A program made the position numbers and the translations under genes. Below, piece after piece: positions 16,328 to 23,880 of a DNA stretch of 35,018 bases. The notes beneath the pieces were generated by a model. That model was not told the DNA's origin. It was given only the letters and a program-made list of their open reading frames with translations, and ran no database searches. The stretch is from Bacillota bacterium. GTDB lineage: Bacteria; Bacillota; UBA4882; UBA8346. The DNA is taken from NCBI GenBank assembly GCA_023402395.1, contig JAEYGI010000047.1:1-35018 (forward strand). The letters run 5' to 3'. The number at the start of each line of letters is the position of its first letter. The first letter of the stretch is position 1.

Positions 16328-17238
16328 AGCGGCCCGCTCCGTTCGATCCGCTTCGACCAAAGATTCATGTCCTCGAATTGGCCGCAGATGTCGCAGTTGT
16401 TGACGAAGCGGCCGCCGTAGGCGTAGCCAAGCCGGGCGAAGGCCTTGTTGATCCCGGGGGAAATCGCCCGGGCGATGGTGTAAACGGTTTGAACGCCAAG
16501 CCGGCCGGCGTCCTCTTCTAGGGCCTGAATCAGAAAGGACATCAGCCCCTGGCCCTGGTATTCCGGCAACGTAGCGCAATCGGTCAATTCGGCGCCGCCG
16601 GTCGCGGCGTCAATCTCCAGGGTGGCGGCGCTGACAATGGTTTGGCCGTGGCTAATGATCCGGTAACCGGCCCCCTCGGCGATTCGCGGTGTTAGATAGG
16701 ACGGATCGTTCAGCGGCGTGGGATAGGTGGCGAAGACCGACGCGAACAAGCCGGCCAATTCGGCGGTTTGGTCCGGTCCGGCCGTTGCGATCCGGTAATC
16801 GGGGGGCAAGGGCTTCGGTTCCGAGCGCGGCGCGTGACGGGCTTGATTCAATATCTCGTCTTCGGCTTCGAGCCGCCGCGAGATTCTCCGTTCCGGGTCG
16901 AGAAATTTGGAGAGATGGAAACCGGGTTGCCCTTGAAAAAAGAAAGGGTTGATGGCCTCCAATTCAAACCCGAGGAGAAACAGCGGTTGCCATTGCTCTT
17001 CCCGGACCGTCAGCAGAATCTTGGTCAATCCGTTGGCGGCGGCGATCCGTTCCAGATACGCCCCGAACGCGGCGCTGTCCCCGTATTGGCAGGCGCCGGC
17101 CTTCAAGCGCCGGTTGATCAAGTCAATGAACAGCTCGGCCGAGAAATCCGCGGTTTCCTTTCGAAAGGCATACCCCTCCTTGACAGGGACCCGAATCGGG
17201 GCCCCGGCCGGTTCCAGTTGAATCCCGCATAGATTCAA
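16324..17238 (-). CDS. ablB: Beta-lysine N-epsilon-acetyltransferase
   Basis: A 304-residue enzyme that transfers acetyl from acetyl-CoA to the epsilon-amino group of beta-lysine, giving the compatible solute N-epsilon-acetyl-beta-lysine. The C-terminal GNAT domain (about residues 145-290) shows the acetyl-CoA loop YQGQGLMSFL and the family segment ISPGINKAFARLGYAYGGRFVNNCDI. The N-terminal part is the AblB-specific domain. The TTG start is preceded by GGAGGG six bases upstream on the minus strand. It lies 18 bp after ablA in the same orientation, the arrangement known from methanogens and salt-adapted bacteria. Identification rests on sequence plus this pairing. Confidence 0.88.
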   Translation of the reverse strand: MNLCGIQLEPAGAPIRVPVKEGYAFRKETADFSAELFIDLINRRLKAGACQYGDSAAFGAYLERIAAANGLTKILLTVREEQWQPLFLLGFELEAINPFFFQGQPGFHLSKFLDPERRISRRLEAEDEILNQARHAPRSEPKPLPPDYRIATAGPDQTAELAGLFASVFATYPTPLNDPSYLTPRIAEGAGYRIISHGQTIVSAATLEIDAATGGAELTDCATLPEYQGQGLMSFLIQALEEDAGRLGVQTVYTIARAISPGINKAFARLGYAYGGRFVNNCDICGQFEDMNLWSKRIERSGPL

Positions 17239-17256
17239 AACGATCCCTCCGCCATG

Positions 17257-18537
17257 CTATTGATATTCGTTGCGCCGCTGCAACCGGAGATTGCCGTGTG
17301 GAACCAGGCTGGTTTTTTTATCATTGAACAGTTTGGCCAAACCCGCCTTGGATTGGTGAATTTCATAATCATCGCAGATGCCGCATTGCTGGCATTCGCC
17401 GCCTCTGTCAGCGGGCTCGGTGTAGGCGCAGATGACTCCCTCATAATTGCGGAGAATCACCTTGGAATCGGACATTGAGATCAGATATTGCGGGCTCACC
17501 GGGATTTTGCCGCCGCCGCCCGGCGCGTCCACTACATAGGTGGGCACGGCCAGGCCGGAAGTATGGCCCCGCAATAATTCAATGATTTCAATGCCCTTGG
17601 CTACCGAGGTTCGGAAGTGCTCCAACCCTTCGGCGAGGTCGCACTGGTAAAGGTAATAGGGGCGGACGCGCAGCTTGACCAATTGATGCATCAGTTTTTT
17701 GATGATAAACGGGCAATCGTTGACGCCCCGCAGCAAAACCGTTTGATTGCCCAGGGGGATTCCGGCGTCGGCCAGCCGTTCGCAGGCTTCGGCCGCTTCC
17801 GGGGTGATCTCCCGGGGATGATTGAAGTGCGTGTTAACCCAGATCGGATGATATTTTCGCAACATCTGGCACAGTTCCGCGGTGATCCGCTGCGGGAGCA
17901 CCACCGGAGTCCGGGTCCCAAAGCGAATGATCTCCACGTGGGGAATGCGCCGCAATTTTTCGAGAATCGACTCCAAAAAGTCGTCCCCGGTCAGGAAAGC
18001 GTCCCCGCCCGAGAGCAGGACGTCGCGGATCGCCGGGGTCTTGCGGATATAATCGATGGCGGCGTCAATCTCCGCCAGGGACCGGGACTCGTCAGTCGCC
18101 CCGGCAATGCGGCGCCGGGTGCAATGCCGGCAATACATGGCGCACTGGTCGGTGATCAGCAGGAGAACCCGGTCGGGATAGCGGTGGGTCAGGCCCGGCG
18201 TCGGGGAATCGCTCTCTTCGGACAGCGGATCCTTGCGGTCGCAGGCGGCCTCCTCCAGTTCCCAGGTCACCGGGATGGCTTGCTTCCGGATCGGGCAGCC
18301 CGGGTTGTCCGGGTCCATTAACGAGGCGTAATAAGGGGTGATTGCCATTCGCAAACGGTTCAGGCAGCGTTTAATGCCCTCTTCTTCCTCGGAAGTCAGG
18401 CGGATAATCTGGCCCAGCTCCTCCAGGGAGCTGATCCGGTTCGATACCTGCCAATGCCAGTCGCGCCACTGCTCCGCCGGGACGTCTTGCTTTAGAAGGG
18501 AGGGTCCGGTCTGAACTTTCAACAATCTCATCTCCAA
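17257..18537 (-). CDS. ablA: Lysine 2,3-aminomutase
   Basis: A 426-residue radical SAM, PLP-dependent enzyme converting L-lysine to beta-lysine. The iron-sulfur cysteines are Cys132, Cys136 and Cys139 (CAMYCRHC). PLP should bind Lys344 in DAPGGGGK. Asp300 (YQCD) and Asp337 (VVDAP) match the two aspartates that hold the substrate amino group in Clostridium lysine aminomutase; glutamate 2,3-aminomutases lack them, so lysine is the better substrate call. Cys275 and Cys382/385/388 match the zinc site. The long frame starts TTG at 18537; GGAG at 18532-18535 better fits a TTG start near 18525, giving a slightly shorter protein. Co-transcribed with ablB for osmolyte synthesis. Confidence 0.9.
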   Translation of the reverse strand: MEMRLLKVQTGPSLLKQDVPAEQWRDWHWQVSNRISSLEELGQIIRLTSEEEEGIKRCLNRLRMAITPYYASLMDPDNPGCPIRKQAIPVTWELEEAACDRKDPLSEESDSPTPGLTHRYPDRVLLLITDQCAMYCRHCTRRRIAGATDESRSLAEIDAAIDYIRKTPAIRDVLLSGGDAFLTGDDFLESILEKLRRIPHVEIIRFGTRTPVVLPQRITAELCQMLRKYHPIWVNTHFNHPREITPEAAEACERLADAGIPLGNQTVLLRGVNDCPFIIKKLMHQLVKLRVRPYYLYQCDLAEGLEHFRTSVAKGIEIIELLRGHTSGLAVPTYVVDAPGGGGKIPVSPQYLISMSDSKVILRNYEGVICAYTEPADRGGECQQCGICDDYEIHQSKAGLAKLFNDKKTSLVPHGNLRLQRRNEYQ

Positions 18538-18641
18538 CTCAATGGGTTGATCGGCAAAGGCTTATCAGCATTTATAGATTCTCCCCGGCCGGGCTATCTA
18601 ATTCAGCGGAACCGGCCGGTCTTTGCTGGCAAAATAATTCC

Positions 18642-18671
18642 TTGACAAACATTGCCGTTCTTTGGTAAGAT
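18642..18671 (+). promoter_or_regulatory. Promoter of the riboswitch-ABC exporter operon
   Basis: TTGACA (18642-18647) and TAAGAT (18666-18671) are 18 bases apart, about 40 bp before the first conserved base of the riboswitch. A nearby alternative -10 such as TAAAAT is possible. Confidence 0.6.
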
Positions 18672-18710
18672 AAGCCATAATAAAATACTGTATACAAAGT
18701 GCGTTTGGGA

Positions 18711-18814
18711 GTGCATCTAGGGTTCCACCGTCTTACGTAAGCAAACGGGTCGGTCCGAGCGATGCAAGACGGTTCGCCCGTCACACCCTTGGGAGAAAAG
18801 CCCAAGGAAGGAGT
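18711..18814 (+). promoter_or_regulatory. ykkC-family riboswitch aptamer (guanidine-I or a variant subtype)
   Basis: The RNA shows the conserved blocks of the ykkC family in order: CTAGGGTTCC (18717-18726), GGTCCGAG (18752-18759), ACAC (18783-18786) and GGGAGAAAAGCCC (18791-18803). TGCATC (18712-18717) pairs with GATGCA (18761-18766). GACGG (18768-18772) pairs with CCGTC (18778-18782). CCTTGGG (18787-18793) pairs with CCCAAGG (18801-18807) around AGAAAAG. The third stem carries extra pairs, and its 3' flank departs from the usual GCCCGGGAGA of guanidine-I RNAs, so the ligand (guanidine, ppGpp, PRPP, nucleotide diphosphate or another) is left open. The 3' arm is also the 5' arm of the terminator that follows. 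Confidence 0.75.
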
Positions 18815-18840
18815 CTCAACTCTTTCCTTGGGCTTTTTTT
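18798..18840 (+). terminator. Riboswitch expression platform: intrinsic terminator
   Basis: A 17-bp stem with one G-U pair forms between 18798-18814 (AAGCCCAAGGAAGGAGT) and 18819-18835, with a CTCA loop and a run of seven T residues to 18840. It uses the aptamer's last strand (18801-18807), so aptamer and terminator exclude each other. Ligand binding should allow read-through into the ABC genes. Confidence 0.9.
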
Positions 18841-18864
18841 ATTTTGTTTTAGGGAGGGATCGCA

Positions 18865-19884
18865 ATGCCGGTCATTACCGTCTCGGGACTGGTCAAGGAG
18901 TTCCGGGCCAAAATCAAACCGCCCGGACTGGCCGGGAGCTTCCGGTCGCTGGTCCGGCCGGAGTACCGGACCGTAGCGGCCGTAAAGAACATCGGCTTTG
19001 AGGTGGAGCGGGGCGAGGTTCTCGGGTTCATCGGGCCCAACGGCGCCGGGAAGTCGACCACCATCAAGATGCTGACCGGCATCCTGCATCCGACCGCCGG
19101 AACGGTGCGGGTACTGGATCTGGCGCCGCACCGGGACCGGGTGCGGCTGGCTTTCCGGATTGGCAGCGTTTTCGGGCAGAAGTCGCAGCTCTGGTTCCAC
19201 CTGCCGCCCAGCGACAGTTTTCAACTGTTGGCCGGGATTTACGAGATCCCGGCGCCGGAGTTCCAAAAACGGCTGGGCTTCCTGACCGAACTGTTTGAAT
19301 TGGGCGATCTGCTGGATATTCCGGTGCGCCGGCTCTCGCTGGGGCAACGGGTACGCTGTGAAATCGCCGCGTCCCTGCTGCATCGGCCGGAGATCATTTT
19401 CCTCGACGAACCGACCATCGGCCTGGATGTGGTGGTTAAACAGAAGATCCGCGATCTGATCGTCCGGTTGAATCGGGAGGAGCGGACCACCATTTTTCTT
19501 ACCAGCCATGACGCGGGCGACATCGAGCAGCTCTGCCGCAGGGTGCTGATGATCAACCACGGCCAGGTGGTGCTGGATGAGTCGATCAAGTACCTGAAGT
19601 ACAACTATTTGAATCAAAAGCTGATCAGCGTCCGCTATCAGGAGCCGGTGGCCCTCCGGCTGCCGGGAGTGGCCGTGGTCAAGGAGGATCGGAATGAGGA
19701 GGGTTTGAGCTATGCGGCCAAACTCCGGGTCGACACCCGGACCCGGAATCTGGCCGAGGTGATCGCCCAATTGCTCGGGCAGGGCGCGGTGGCCGACATC
19801 ACCATCTCCGACCGGCCGCTGGAGGAGATCATCGCCGCCATCTACACCAAGGGGGGTCCAAGCGGGGAGGGGGAACGGCCATGA
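18865..19884 (+). CDS. ABC-2-type exporter, ATP-binding protein (COG4586 family)
   Basis: A 339-residue ATPase of a two-permease ABC exporter. Walker A is GPNGAGKST (residues 57-65), the Q-loop is at Gln105, the signature is the variant LSLGQ (157-161) typical of this family, Walker B is IIFLDE (177-182), and the switch histidine is His215. About 120 further C-terminal residues follow, as in multidrug/daunorubicin-type ATPases. AGGGAGGG six bases upstream fixes the ATG. The gene comes directly after the riboswitch terminator, and its stop overlaps the first permease by four bases. The substrate of this family is not established; the riboswitch may be the best clue. Confidence 0.93.
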   Translation: MPVITVSGLVKEFRAKIKPPGLAGSFRSLVRPEYRTVAAVKNIGFEVERGEVLGFIGPNGAGKSTTIKMLTGILHPTAGTVRVLDLAPHRDRVRLAFRIGSVFGQKSQLWFHLPPSDSFQLLAGIYEIPAPEFQKRLGFLTELFELGDLLDIPVRRLSLGQRVRCEIAASLLHRPEIIFLDEPTIGLDVVVKQKIRDLIVRLNREERTTIFLTSHDAGDIEQLCRRVLMINHGQVVLDESIKYLKYNYLNQKLISVRYQEPVALRLPGVAVVKEDRNEEGLSYAAKLRVDTRTRNLAEVIAQLLGQGAVADITISDRPLEEIIAAIYTKGGPSGEGERP

Positions 19885-20696
19885 ATGGCGCCACGGCTTG
19901 CTGGGGCCGGAAAACGCACAAGTACGGCCTGGTGCTCCGGACCAGCCTTCAGAACAATCTGGCCTATGCCGGCGGTTTTGTCTTCGACAGCCTATTTTAC
20001 GCTTTTGTAGTGCTGATCTTCATTCAGTTATGGCGGCAGATTTATCGCCAGGGCGTCCCCTTGGCCGGATACAGGCTGGAGCAAATGATTTGGTATCTGA
20101 TTGTCACCGAGATGATGACCCTGTCGCGCAGCAACGTCTTTGAGGAACTGAATCAGGAGATCAAAAGCGGCAACATCGCCTATCTGCTGACCAAACCGTT
20201 TGATTATCTTCTCTATCAGGCCGCCAACGGCCTAGGGCTGGTCGGCTGGAAATGGGGCATCAACGCGCTGATGGGGTTGGCCTTGGGCCTGATCTTCGTC
20301 GGGCCGCTGCCCGGGTTTCAGGCCGCGGTTCTGCCCTGGGTGCTGCTGGCCATGGCCGCCGCGCTGACTCTGAACTTTCTGGCTATGGCCTGTCTGGGGC
20401 TGAGTGCGTTCTGGCTGGAGGAGAACTCCGCCTTTTACTGGATTTATCAAAAGCTGATCTTTATTTTGGGAATGCTCCTACCCATCGAGTTGCTGCCGGT
20501 ATGGGCGCAACGGATTGCGGTTTGGCTGCCGTTTCCCTATATCAGTTACGGACCGGCGAAGCTGGCGGTGGATTTCAGCCCGGAGCGGCTGGTTGCGATC
20601 CTCGAGGCCCAGGCCGGGTACATTCTCGTTCTGGCGGCCTTGGCCTGGTTTATTTTCCGGAAAGGGGTGGCGCGGATCAATGTCAACGGCGGATAA
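19881..20696 (+). CDS. ABC-2-type exporter permease 1 (COG4587 family)
   Basis: A 271-residue integral membrane protein with about six helices. Between the first two and the rest lies the conserved stretch EMMTLSRSNVFEELNQEIKSGNIAYLLTKP, which marks this permease family (the membrane-embedded half that couples to the ATPase). The ATG overlaps the ATPase stop (ATGA), and the second permease starts before this gene ends, so all three are translationally coupled. It should form a heterodimer with the next protein. A lipid-like, peptide or small cationic substrate is possible; nothing in the sequence decides. Confidence 0.9.
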   Translation: MNGATACWGRKTHKYGLVLRTSLQNNLAYAGGFVFDSLFYAFVVLIFIQLWRQIYRQGVPLAGYRLEQMIWYLIVTEMMTLSRSNVFEELNQEIKSGNIAYLLTKPFDYLLYQAANGLGLVGWKWGINALMGLALGLIFVGPLPGFQAAVLPWVLLAMAAALTLNFLAMACLGLSAFWLEENSAFYWIYQKLIFILGMLLPIELLPVWAQRIAVWLPFPYISYGPAKLAVDFSPERLVAILEAQAGYILVLAALAWFIFRKGVARINVNGG

Positions 20697-21501
20697 CCGG
20701 CTCCGGAACCGGGCGTTCCGGTCCCATCTGCGCCTGTTAGGGGCGCACTTTAAGTACAATCTGGCGGCGGCCATGGAATACCGGGGCAGCTTCCTGCTGC
20801 AGGTGTTCGGAATGGCTTTAAACAACACGGCGTTCATCGCCTTCTGGTCGGTGATTTACGCCAAGGCGCCCCGCATCGGCGATTACGGCTTCCGGGACGT
20901 AATGTTCATCTGGGCGCTGGCTTCATCCGCCTTTGGCTTCGCCCATATCTGCTTCGGCAACATCCGGCAGTTGTCCCGGTTGATCTTGCAGGGAGATCTC
21001 GATACGTACCTGCTTCAGCCCAAAGACGTCTGTCTCAACCTGATTGCGGCCCGGAGCGTGGTCTCGGCCTGGGGCGACCTGGGCTACGGCCTGATCCTTT
21101 ATTTGACGGTGTACGGGTTCGAACCCGGCCGGCTGTTATTGTTCGTGGCCTTTACCTTCGGCGGCGGCCTGCTGATGGGGAGCGTCATCCTGAGCGCCCA
21201 CACGCTGACCTTTTTCATCGGCGACGCCTCGGCCATCGCCCGGTTGGTGACCGAGTTTCTGATCAGTTTCACGGTTTATCCGGAGAGCATCTTCCGGGGA
21301 ACGATCCGCTGGCTGATCTACAGCCTGATCCCGGCCGGGTTCATCGTCTATGCGCCTTTAAAGCTGATGCAAGCCTTCTCCTGGACCGGACTGGGGATCC
21401 TGTTCGCCATCGACGCCGGATACGTGGCTTTGAGTTATTGGTTTTTCCGCCGCGGATTGCGCCGCTATGAGTCGGGCAATCTGATTGGGACCAGACTTTA
21501 G
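20680..21501 (+). CDS. ABC-2-type exporter permease 2 (COG3694 family)
   Basis: A 273-residue membrane protein with about six helices. The family hallmark GNIRQLSRLILQGDLDTYLLQPKD parallels the equivalent segment in permease 1, with the substrate pathway between the two. An open frame extends upstream to 20515, but AAGGGGTGG before ATG 20680 and the usual length of the family favour 20680, which overlaps permease 1 by 17 bases. A strong terminator follows 25 bp after the stop, closing the riboswitch-controlled operon. Confidence 0.9.
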   Translation: MSTADNRLRNRAFRSHLRLLGAHFKYNLAAAMEYRGSFLLQVFGMALNNTAFIAFWSVIYAKAPRIGDYGFRDVMFIWALASSAFGFAHICFGNIRQLSRLILQGDLDTYLLQPKDVCLNLIAARSVVSAWGDLGYGLILYLTVYGFEPGRLLLFVAFTFGGGLLMGSVILSAHTLTFFIGDASAIARLVTEFLISFTVYPESIFRGTIRWLIYSLIPAGFIVYAPLKLMQAFSWTGLGILFAIDAGYVALSYWFFRRGLRRYESGNLIGTRL

Positions 21502-21525
21502 GGCGGCGGCGGAAACTTTCTGGAA

Positions 21526-21552
21526 AAGAAGAGTGACGAACTCTTCTTTTTT
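21526..21552 (+). terminator. Terminator of the ABC exporter operon
   Basis: AAGAAGAGT (21526-21534) pairs perfectly with ACTCTTCTT (21540-21548) around a five-base loop and is followed by a T-run. Confidence 0.88.
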
Positions 21553-21693
21553 GATCGAAGCAAGTGGAATCTCAAAATATCATCGAAAAGAGGCGTAGGG
21601 AATAATCGGCCCTTTTTTGGAATAAAAATGAATATCTACTTAATTTGGACCGGATGAATGATTCAAAGAATTCCGATCGCGAAGGAGCAATGA

Positions 21694-22308
21694 ATGATGA
21701 ATTGCCGGACCTGCCTGATTGTTATTTTGGATATTTGGCTGATTGGTTCGGCCGCCAACCCTGTTTCTCCGGCGCTGGCGGCGGGAGCGGAGCCGTCGCC
21801 GCCGGGCGCCGGCCGGCACTGGGAAATCGAGTCCGAATCCTTGACCCCGCTGTCCGCGAATCGTCAAATTGACACGGTATCCTTACATATCCTGCGGGGA
21901 AAAGACAAGCCGGGCGACAGCCGGATATCGCATTCCAAGGGAGTCACCATCACCCGGGCCTGGGGATATACCGGCCACCCGGGAGCCCTCCGTGACAATT
22001 CGGCGGTCGGCATCGGGCCCGTTTGTCTGATCCGGTACAAGCTATATCAAGGGAGGCGGGCTTGGCTCTCCTTTGATCTGAGCGGCGGTCTGATTTTTTA
22101 TAATGACAATTTTCCGGCCGGCGGCGATTTTTATAATTTCATGTGGCGGGCCGGCCCCAAAGTCAGTTATCCGGTCAACGGACACTGGTCCTGGAATGCC
22201 GGATATAAATGGATGCACGTTTCCAACGGCCAAAAATCGGGCGGTTCCGGGCGGAACCCCGGCTATGACGCGGCCGGGTTTTCGTTCGGCCTGACGCGAT
22301 CGTTTTAA
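21694..22308 (+). CDS. PagL-like outer membrane lipid A deacylase family protein (paralogue 2)
   Basis: A 204-residue barrel, clearly related to the protein at 14927-15514: shared blocks include GVTxTRAWG, the FDxSGGLIxYN segment, YNFMWRxGPK, and HVSNGQ with His175 and Ser177 as the likely PagL-type active site. A signal peptide covers residues 1-30 (ending ALAA), and the last residue is Phe. The loop after the active site is longer and Gly-rich (KSGGSGRNPGYD); Asp192 is the nearest acidic candidate for the third catalytic residue. AAGGAG at 21682-21687 serves ATG 21694 (or 21697). The gene is monocistronic, behind the exporter terminator. Two such genes in one window may mean different acyl positions or different regulation. 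Confidence 0.75.
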   Translation: MMNCRTCLIVILDIWLIGSAANPVSPALAAGAEPSPPGAGRHWEIESESLTPLSANRQIDTVSLHILRGKDKPGDSRISHSKGVTITRAWGYTGHPGALRDNSAVGIGPVCLIRYKLYQGRRAWLSFDLSGGLIFYNDNFPAGGDFYNFMWRAGPKVSYPVNGHWSWNAGYKWMHVSNGQKSGGSGRNPGYDAAGFSFGLTRSF

Positions 22309-22315
22309 AAGCCAT

Positions 22316-22376
22316 GTGATAAAGTCCTTGGAACGGCAATTTCGGATCAAAAATGTCTAAAAATCGACTTTATCAC
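22316..22376. repeat. Perfect 11-bp inverted repeat after PagL-like gene 2
   Basis: GTGATAAAGTC (22316-22326) is mirrored by GACTTTATCAC (22366-22376) with a 39-base loop, starting eight bases after the stop codon. A further TTTATCAC occurs near 22431. No T-run follows, so it may stabilise the mRNA end or belong to a mobile repeat. Confidence 0.6.
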
Positions 22377-22551
22377 TTGCTTCTCTGAGCTTTTGTGTAC
22401 AACTCCGGCCTTTGGCCGGGTTTATCACAACGCTTTTAAAAAAACGCGGCGTTCAATCCGGCTGAAGGCCGGTTGGCACCCAACGGTCCGGGAAAACGAG
22501 GATTGAAATCGTCCCGCCCGTCTTTTTCGATAGAAACGAGGAATCGCTTCA

Positions 22552-22580
22552 AATGCAGTGGCATCAGTTGCCACTGCATT
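22552..22580. repeat. Perfect 12-bp hairpin
   Basis: AATGCAGTGGCA (22552-22563) and TGCCACTGCATT (22569-22580) enclose a five-base loop. It is very stable and has no terminator T-run on either side. Confidence 0.7.
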
Positions 22581-22653
22581 AGCGTTTGCGGGTAGTTAAT
22601 AGGGGGCGGTTTCCATTACCTATTCTGTCATTGAAAATACTCCGGGGATCGAT

Positions 22654-22888
22654 GCCGTAGTTAGGGGGAGGATTCCCATCGATGCGGCACTCGATGCCGT
22701 AGATGCGGCAATAAGCGCCGCCATAGCGGCATGGACCGCCGTTGCAACGGCACTTATTGCCGCATCTACGGCGTTAGGCGCCGCCTAAACGGCAATGAGT
22801 GCCGCAAGTCCGGCATTAAACGCCGCTGTAACGGCAATGAGTGCCGCACATTCGGCATAGAACGCCGTGGTTTGGGCGGCAGGCGCCG
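22654..22888. repeat. 21-bp phased GCCG/CGGC array
   Basis: From 22696 to 22885 GCCG recurs at exact 21-base intervals (22696, 22717, 22738, 22759, 22780, 22801, 22822, 22843, 22864, 22885). Its complement CGGC recurs at 22706, 22727, 22748, 22769, 22790, 22811, 22832 and 22853. Each unit is therefore GCCG-N6-CGGC-N7. In-register outliers at 22654 and 22685 extend the array leftwards. A 19-bp perfect inverted repeat (22696-22714 with 22754-22772) and the 14-bp palindrome GCCGTTGCAACGGC (22738-22751) lie inside. The bases between the conserved tetrads vary. The two tetrads alternate on average every 10.5 bp, one helical turn. Function unknown. Confidence 0.85.
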
Positions 22889-23043
22889 GGGGATTGGGAG
22901 CGGAAAACGGGGGTTGTCCGAGCGGGAAGGGCGATGGATGATGGCTTGAAGCGGGATGGGCCACAGGGAAAGGGAGGGGGCGGATGAAAACCGGGCGTTT
23001 CCTGGGAATGGATTGCCCATCCCTGATTTGAAAATGCCGGCGC

Positions 23044-23856
23044 TCAGCTCCCGTTCAGCACCGTCCGCAAATAATCCCGGCCCTCCCGGGTGGGAATCCG
23101 GTCGCGCGCGTCGCTTACATTCCGGAGATCCATTTCGTGGACGATCACGGCGTCCCCGGTTTCAGCGGCGCTGGCTTTCACCGTTCCCCAGGGATCGATG
23201 ACGCAACTGTTTCCCGCGAACCGCAAGCCGTTATCCGCTCCGGAGCGGTTGGCGGCCGCGACATAGAGCTGGTTTTCAACGGCCCTGCTCTTGACCAGGG
23301 TTTGCCAGTGATCGAGCCGGGCCGATGGGAAAGCGGAAGCAATGATCAGGCCGGAGCAGTCCTCCTCCAGGTATTTCCGGGCGATTTCCGGAAACCGGAT
23401 GTCAAAGCAGATCATGATCCCCAACCTGAACCCATCGACCCGGAACGTCACCAACCGGTCCCCGGGATCAAAAAATTCGGTCTCGCCGCTTAACGGAAAC
23501 AGGGCCAATTTCCGGTACCGGGCCGGAACGGCCTCGCCGTCGAAGACCAGCAGCGAATTGTAATACCGGCCGTTTTCGGTTTCCAGCAGCCCGGCGGCGA
23601 TCACCATGGCGAGCCTCCGGCTGGCCGCGGCCAGCCGGTCCCGGCTTTGCTCAAAGCCCCGCGCCAAGGAATCGTAGCTAGAATTTTTTAACCGGTTCAA
23701 ATCATAGCCGACATTGCAAAGCTCGGGGAGAACCGCCATCCGCGCCCCCCCGGCTTGGGCCGCTTCGACCAGGCGCAGGGCCCGGTCGAGATTGGCCGTT
23801 ACGTTCCCGGGTTCGCAGTCCGACTGAATGCAGGCGATTTTCAGCAACGGGTCCAT
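23044..23856 (-). CDS. Carbon-nitrogen hydrolase (nitrilase superfamily)
   Basis: A 270-residue amidase-type enzyme with the full catalytic triad: Glu45 (LPELCN), Lys116 (RYRKLALF) and nucleophile Cys150 (MICFDIRFPE). Length and motif spacing match the omega-amidase/N-carbamoyl amidase branch of the superfamily, which hydrolyses small amides or carbamoyl compounds. GGAG lies six bases before the ATG. It is the third gene of a minus-strand operon after an aminotransferase and a Gfo/Idh oxidoreductase, with a 24-base gap, so it may deaminate or trim an amide-bearing precursor of the surface sugar made by this locus (inference). Confidence 0.9.
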   Translation of the reverse strand: MDPLLKIACIQSDCEPGNVTANLDRALRLVEAAQAGGARMAVLPELCNVGYDLNRLKNSSYDSLARGFEQSRDRLAAASRRLAMVIAAGLLETENGRYYNSLLVFDGEAVPARYRKLALFPLSGETEFFDPGDRLVTFRVDGFRLGIMICFDIRFPEIARKYLEEDCSGLIIASAFPSARLDHWQTLVKSRAVENQLYVAAANRSGADNGLRFAGNSCVIDPWGTVKASAAETGDAVIVHEMDLRNVSDARDRIPTREGRDYLRTVLNGS

Positions 23857-23880
23857 TGGCGCCTCCGCAAAGGAAAATAT

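Larger units (their letters stand above)
22309..23043. other. Repeat-rich non-coding region
   Basis: About 730 bp without a convincing gene. It contains two perfect long hairpins (22316-22376 and 22552-22580), short CCGGCC/GGCCGG-type hairpins near 22400 and 22465, and a 21-bp phased array (22654-22888). Open frames in the array follow from its 21-base period, and none has a ribosome binding site. The stretch 22900-23040 is featureless GC-rich sequence. Confidence 0.5.

Noticed and set aside
17257..18537. Glutamate 2,3-aminomutase
   Set aside because: Both lysine-binding aspartates are present and ablB follows directly.
22654..22888. CRISPR array
   Set aside because: The repeat unit is 21 bp with only four-base conserved blocks and no spacer-repeat structure; no cas genes are present.
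22731..22949. A 72-codon frame with RRCNGNECR-type repeats
   Set aside because: The protein repeat is a direct consequence of the 21-bp DNA period, and there is no ribosome site.
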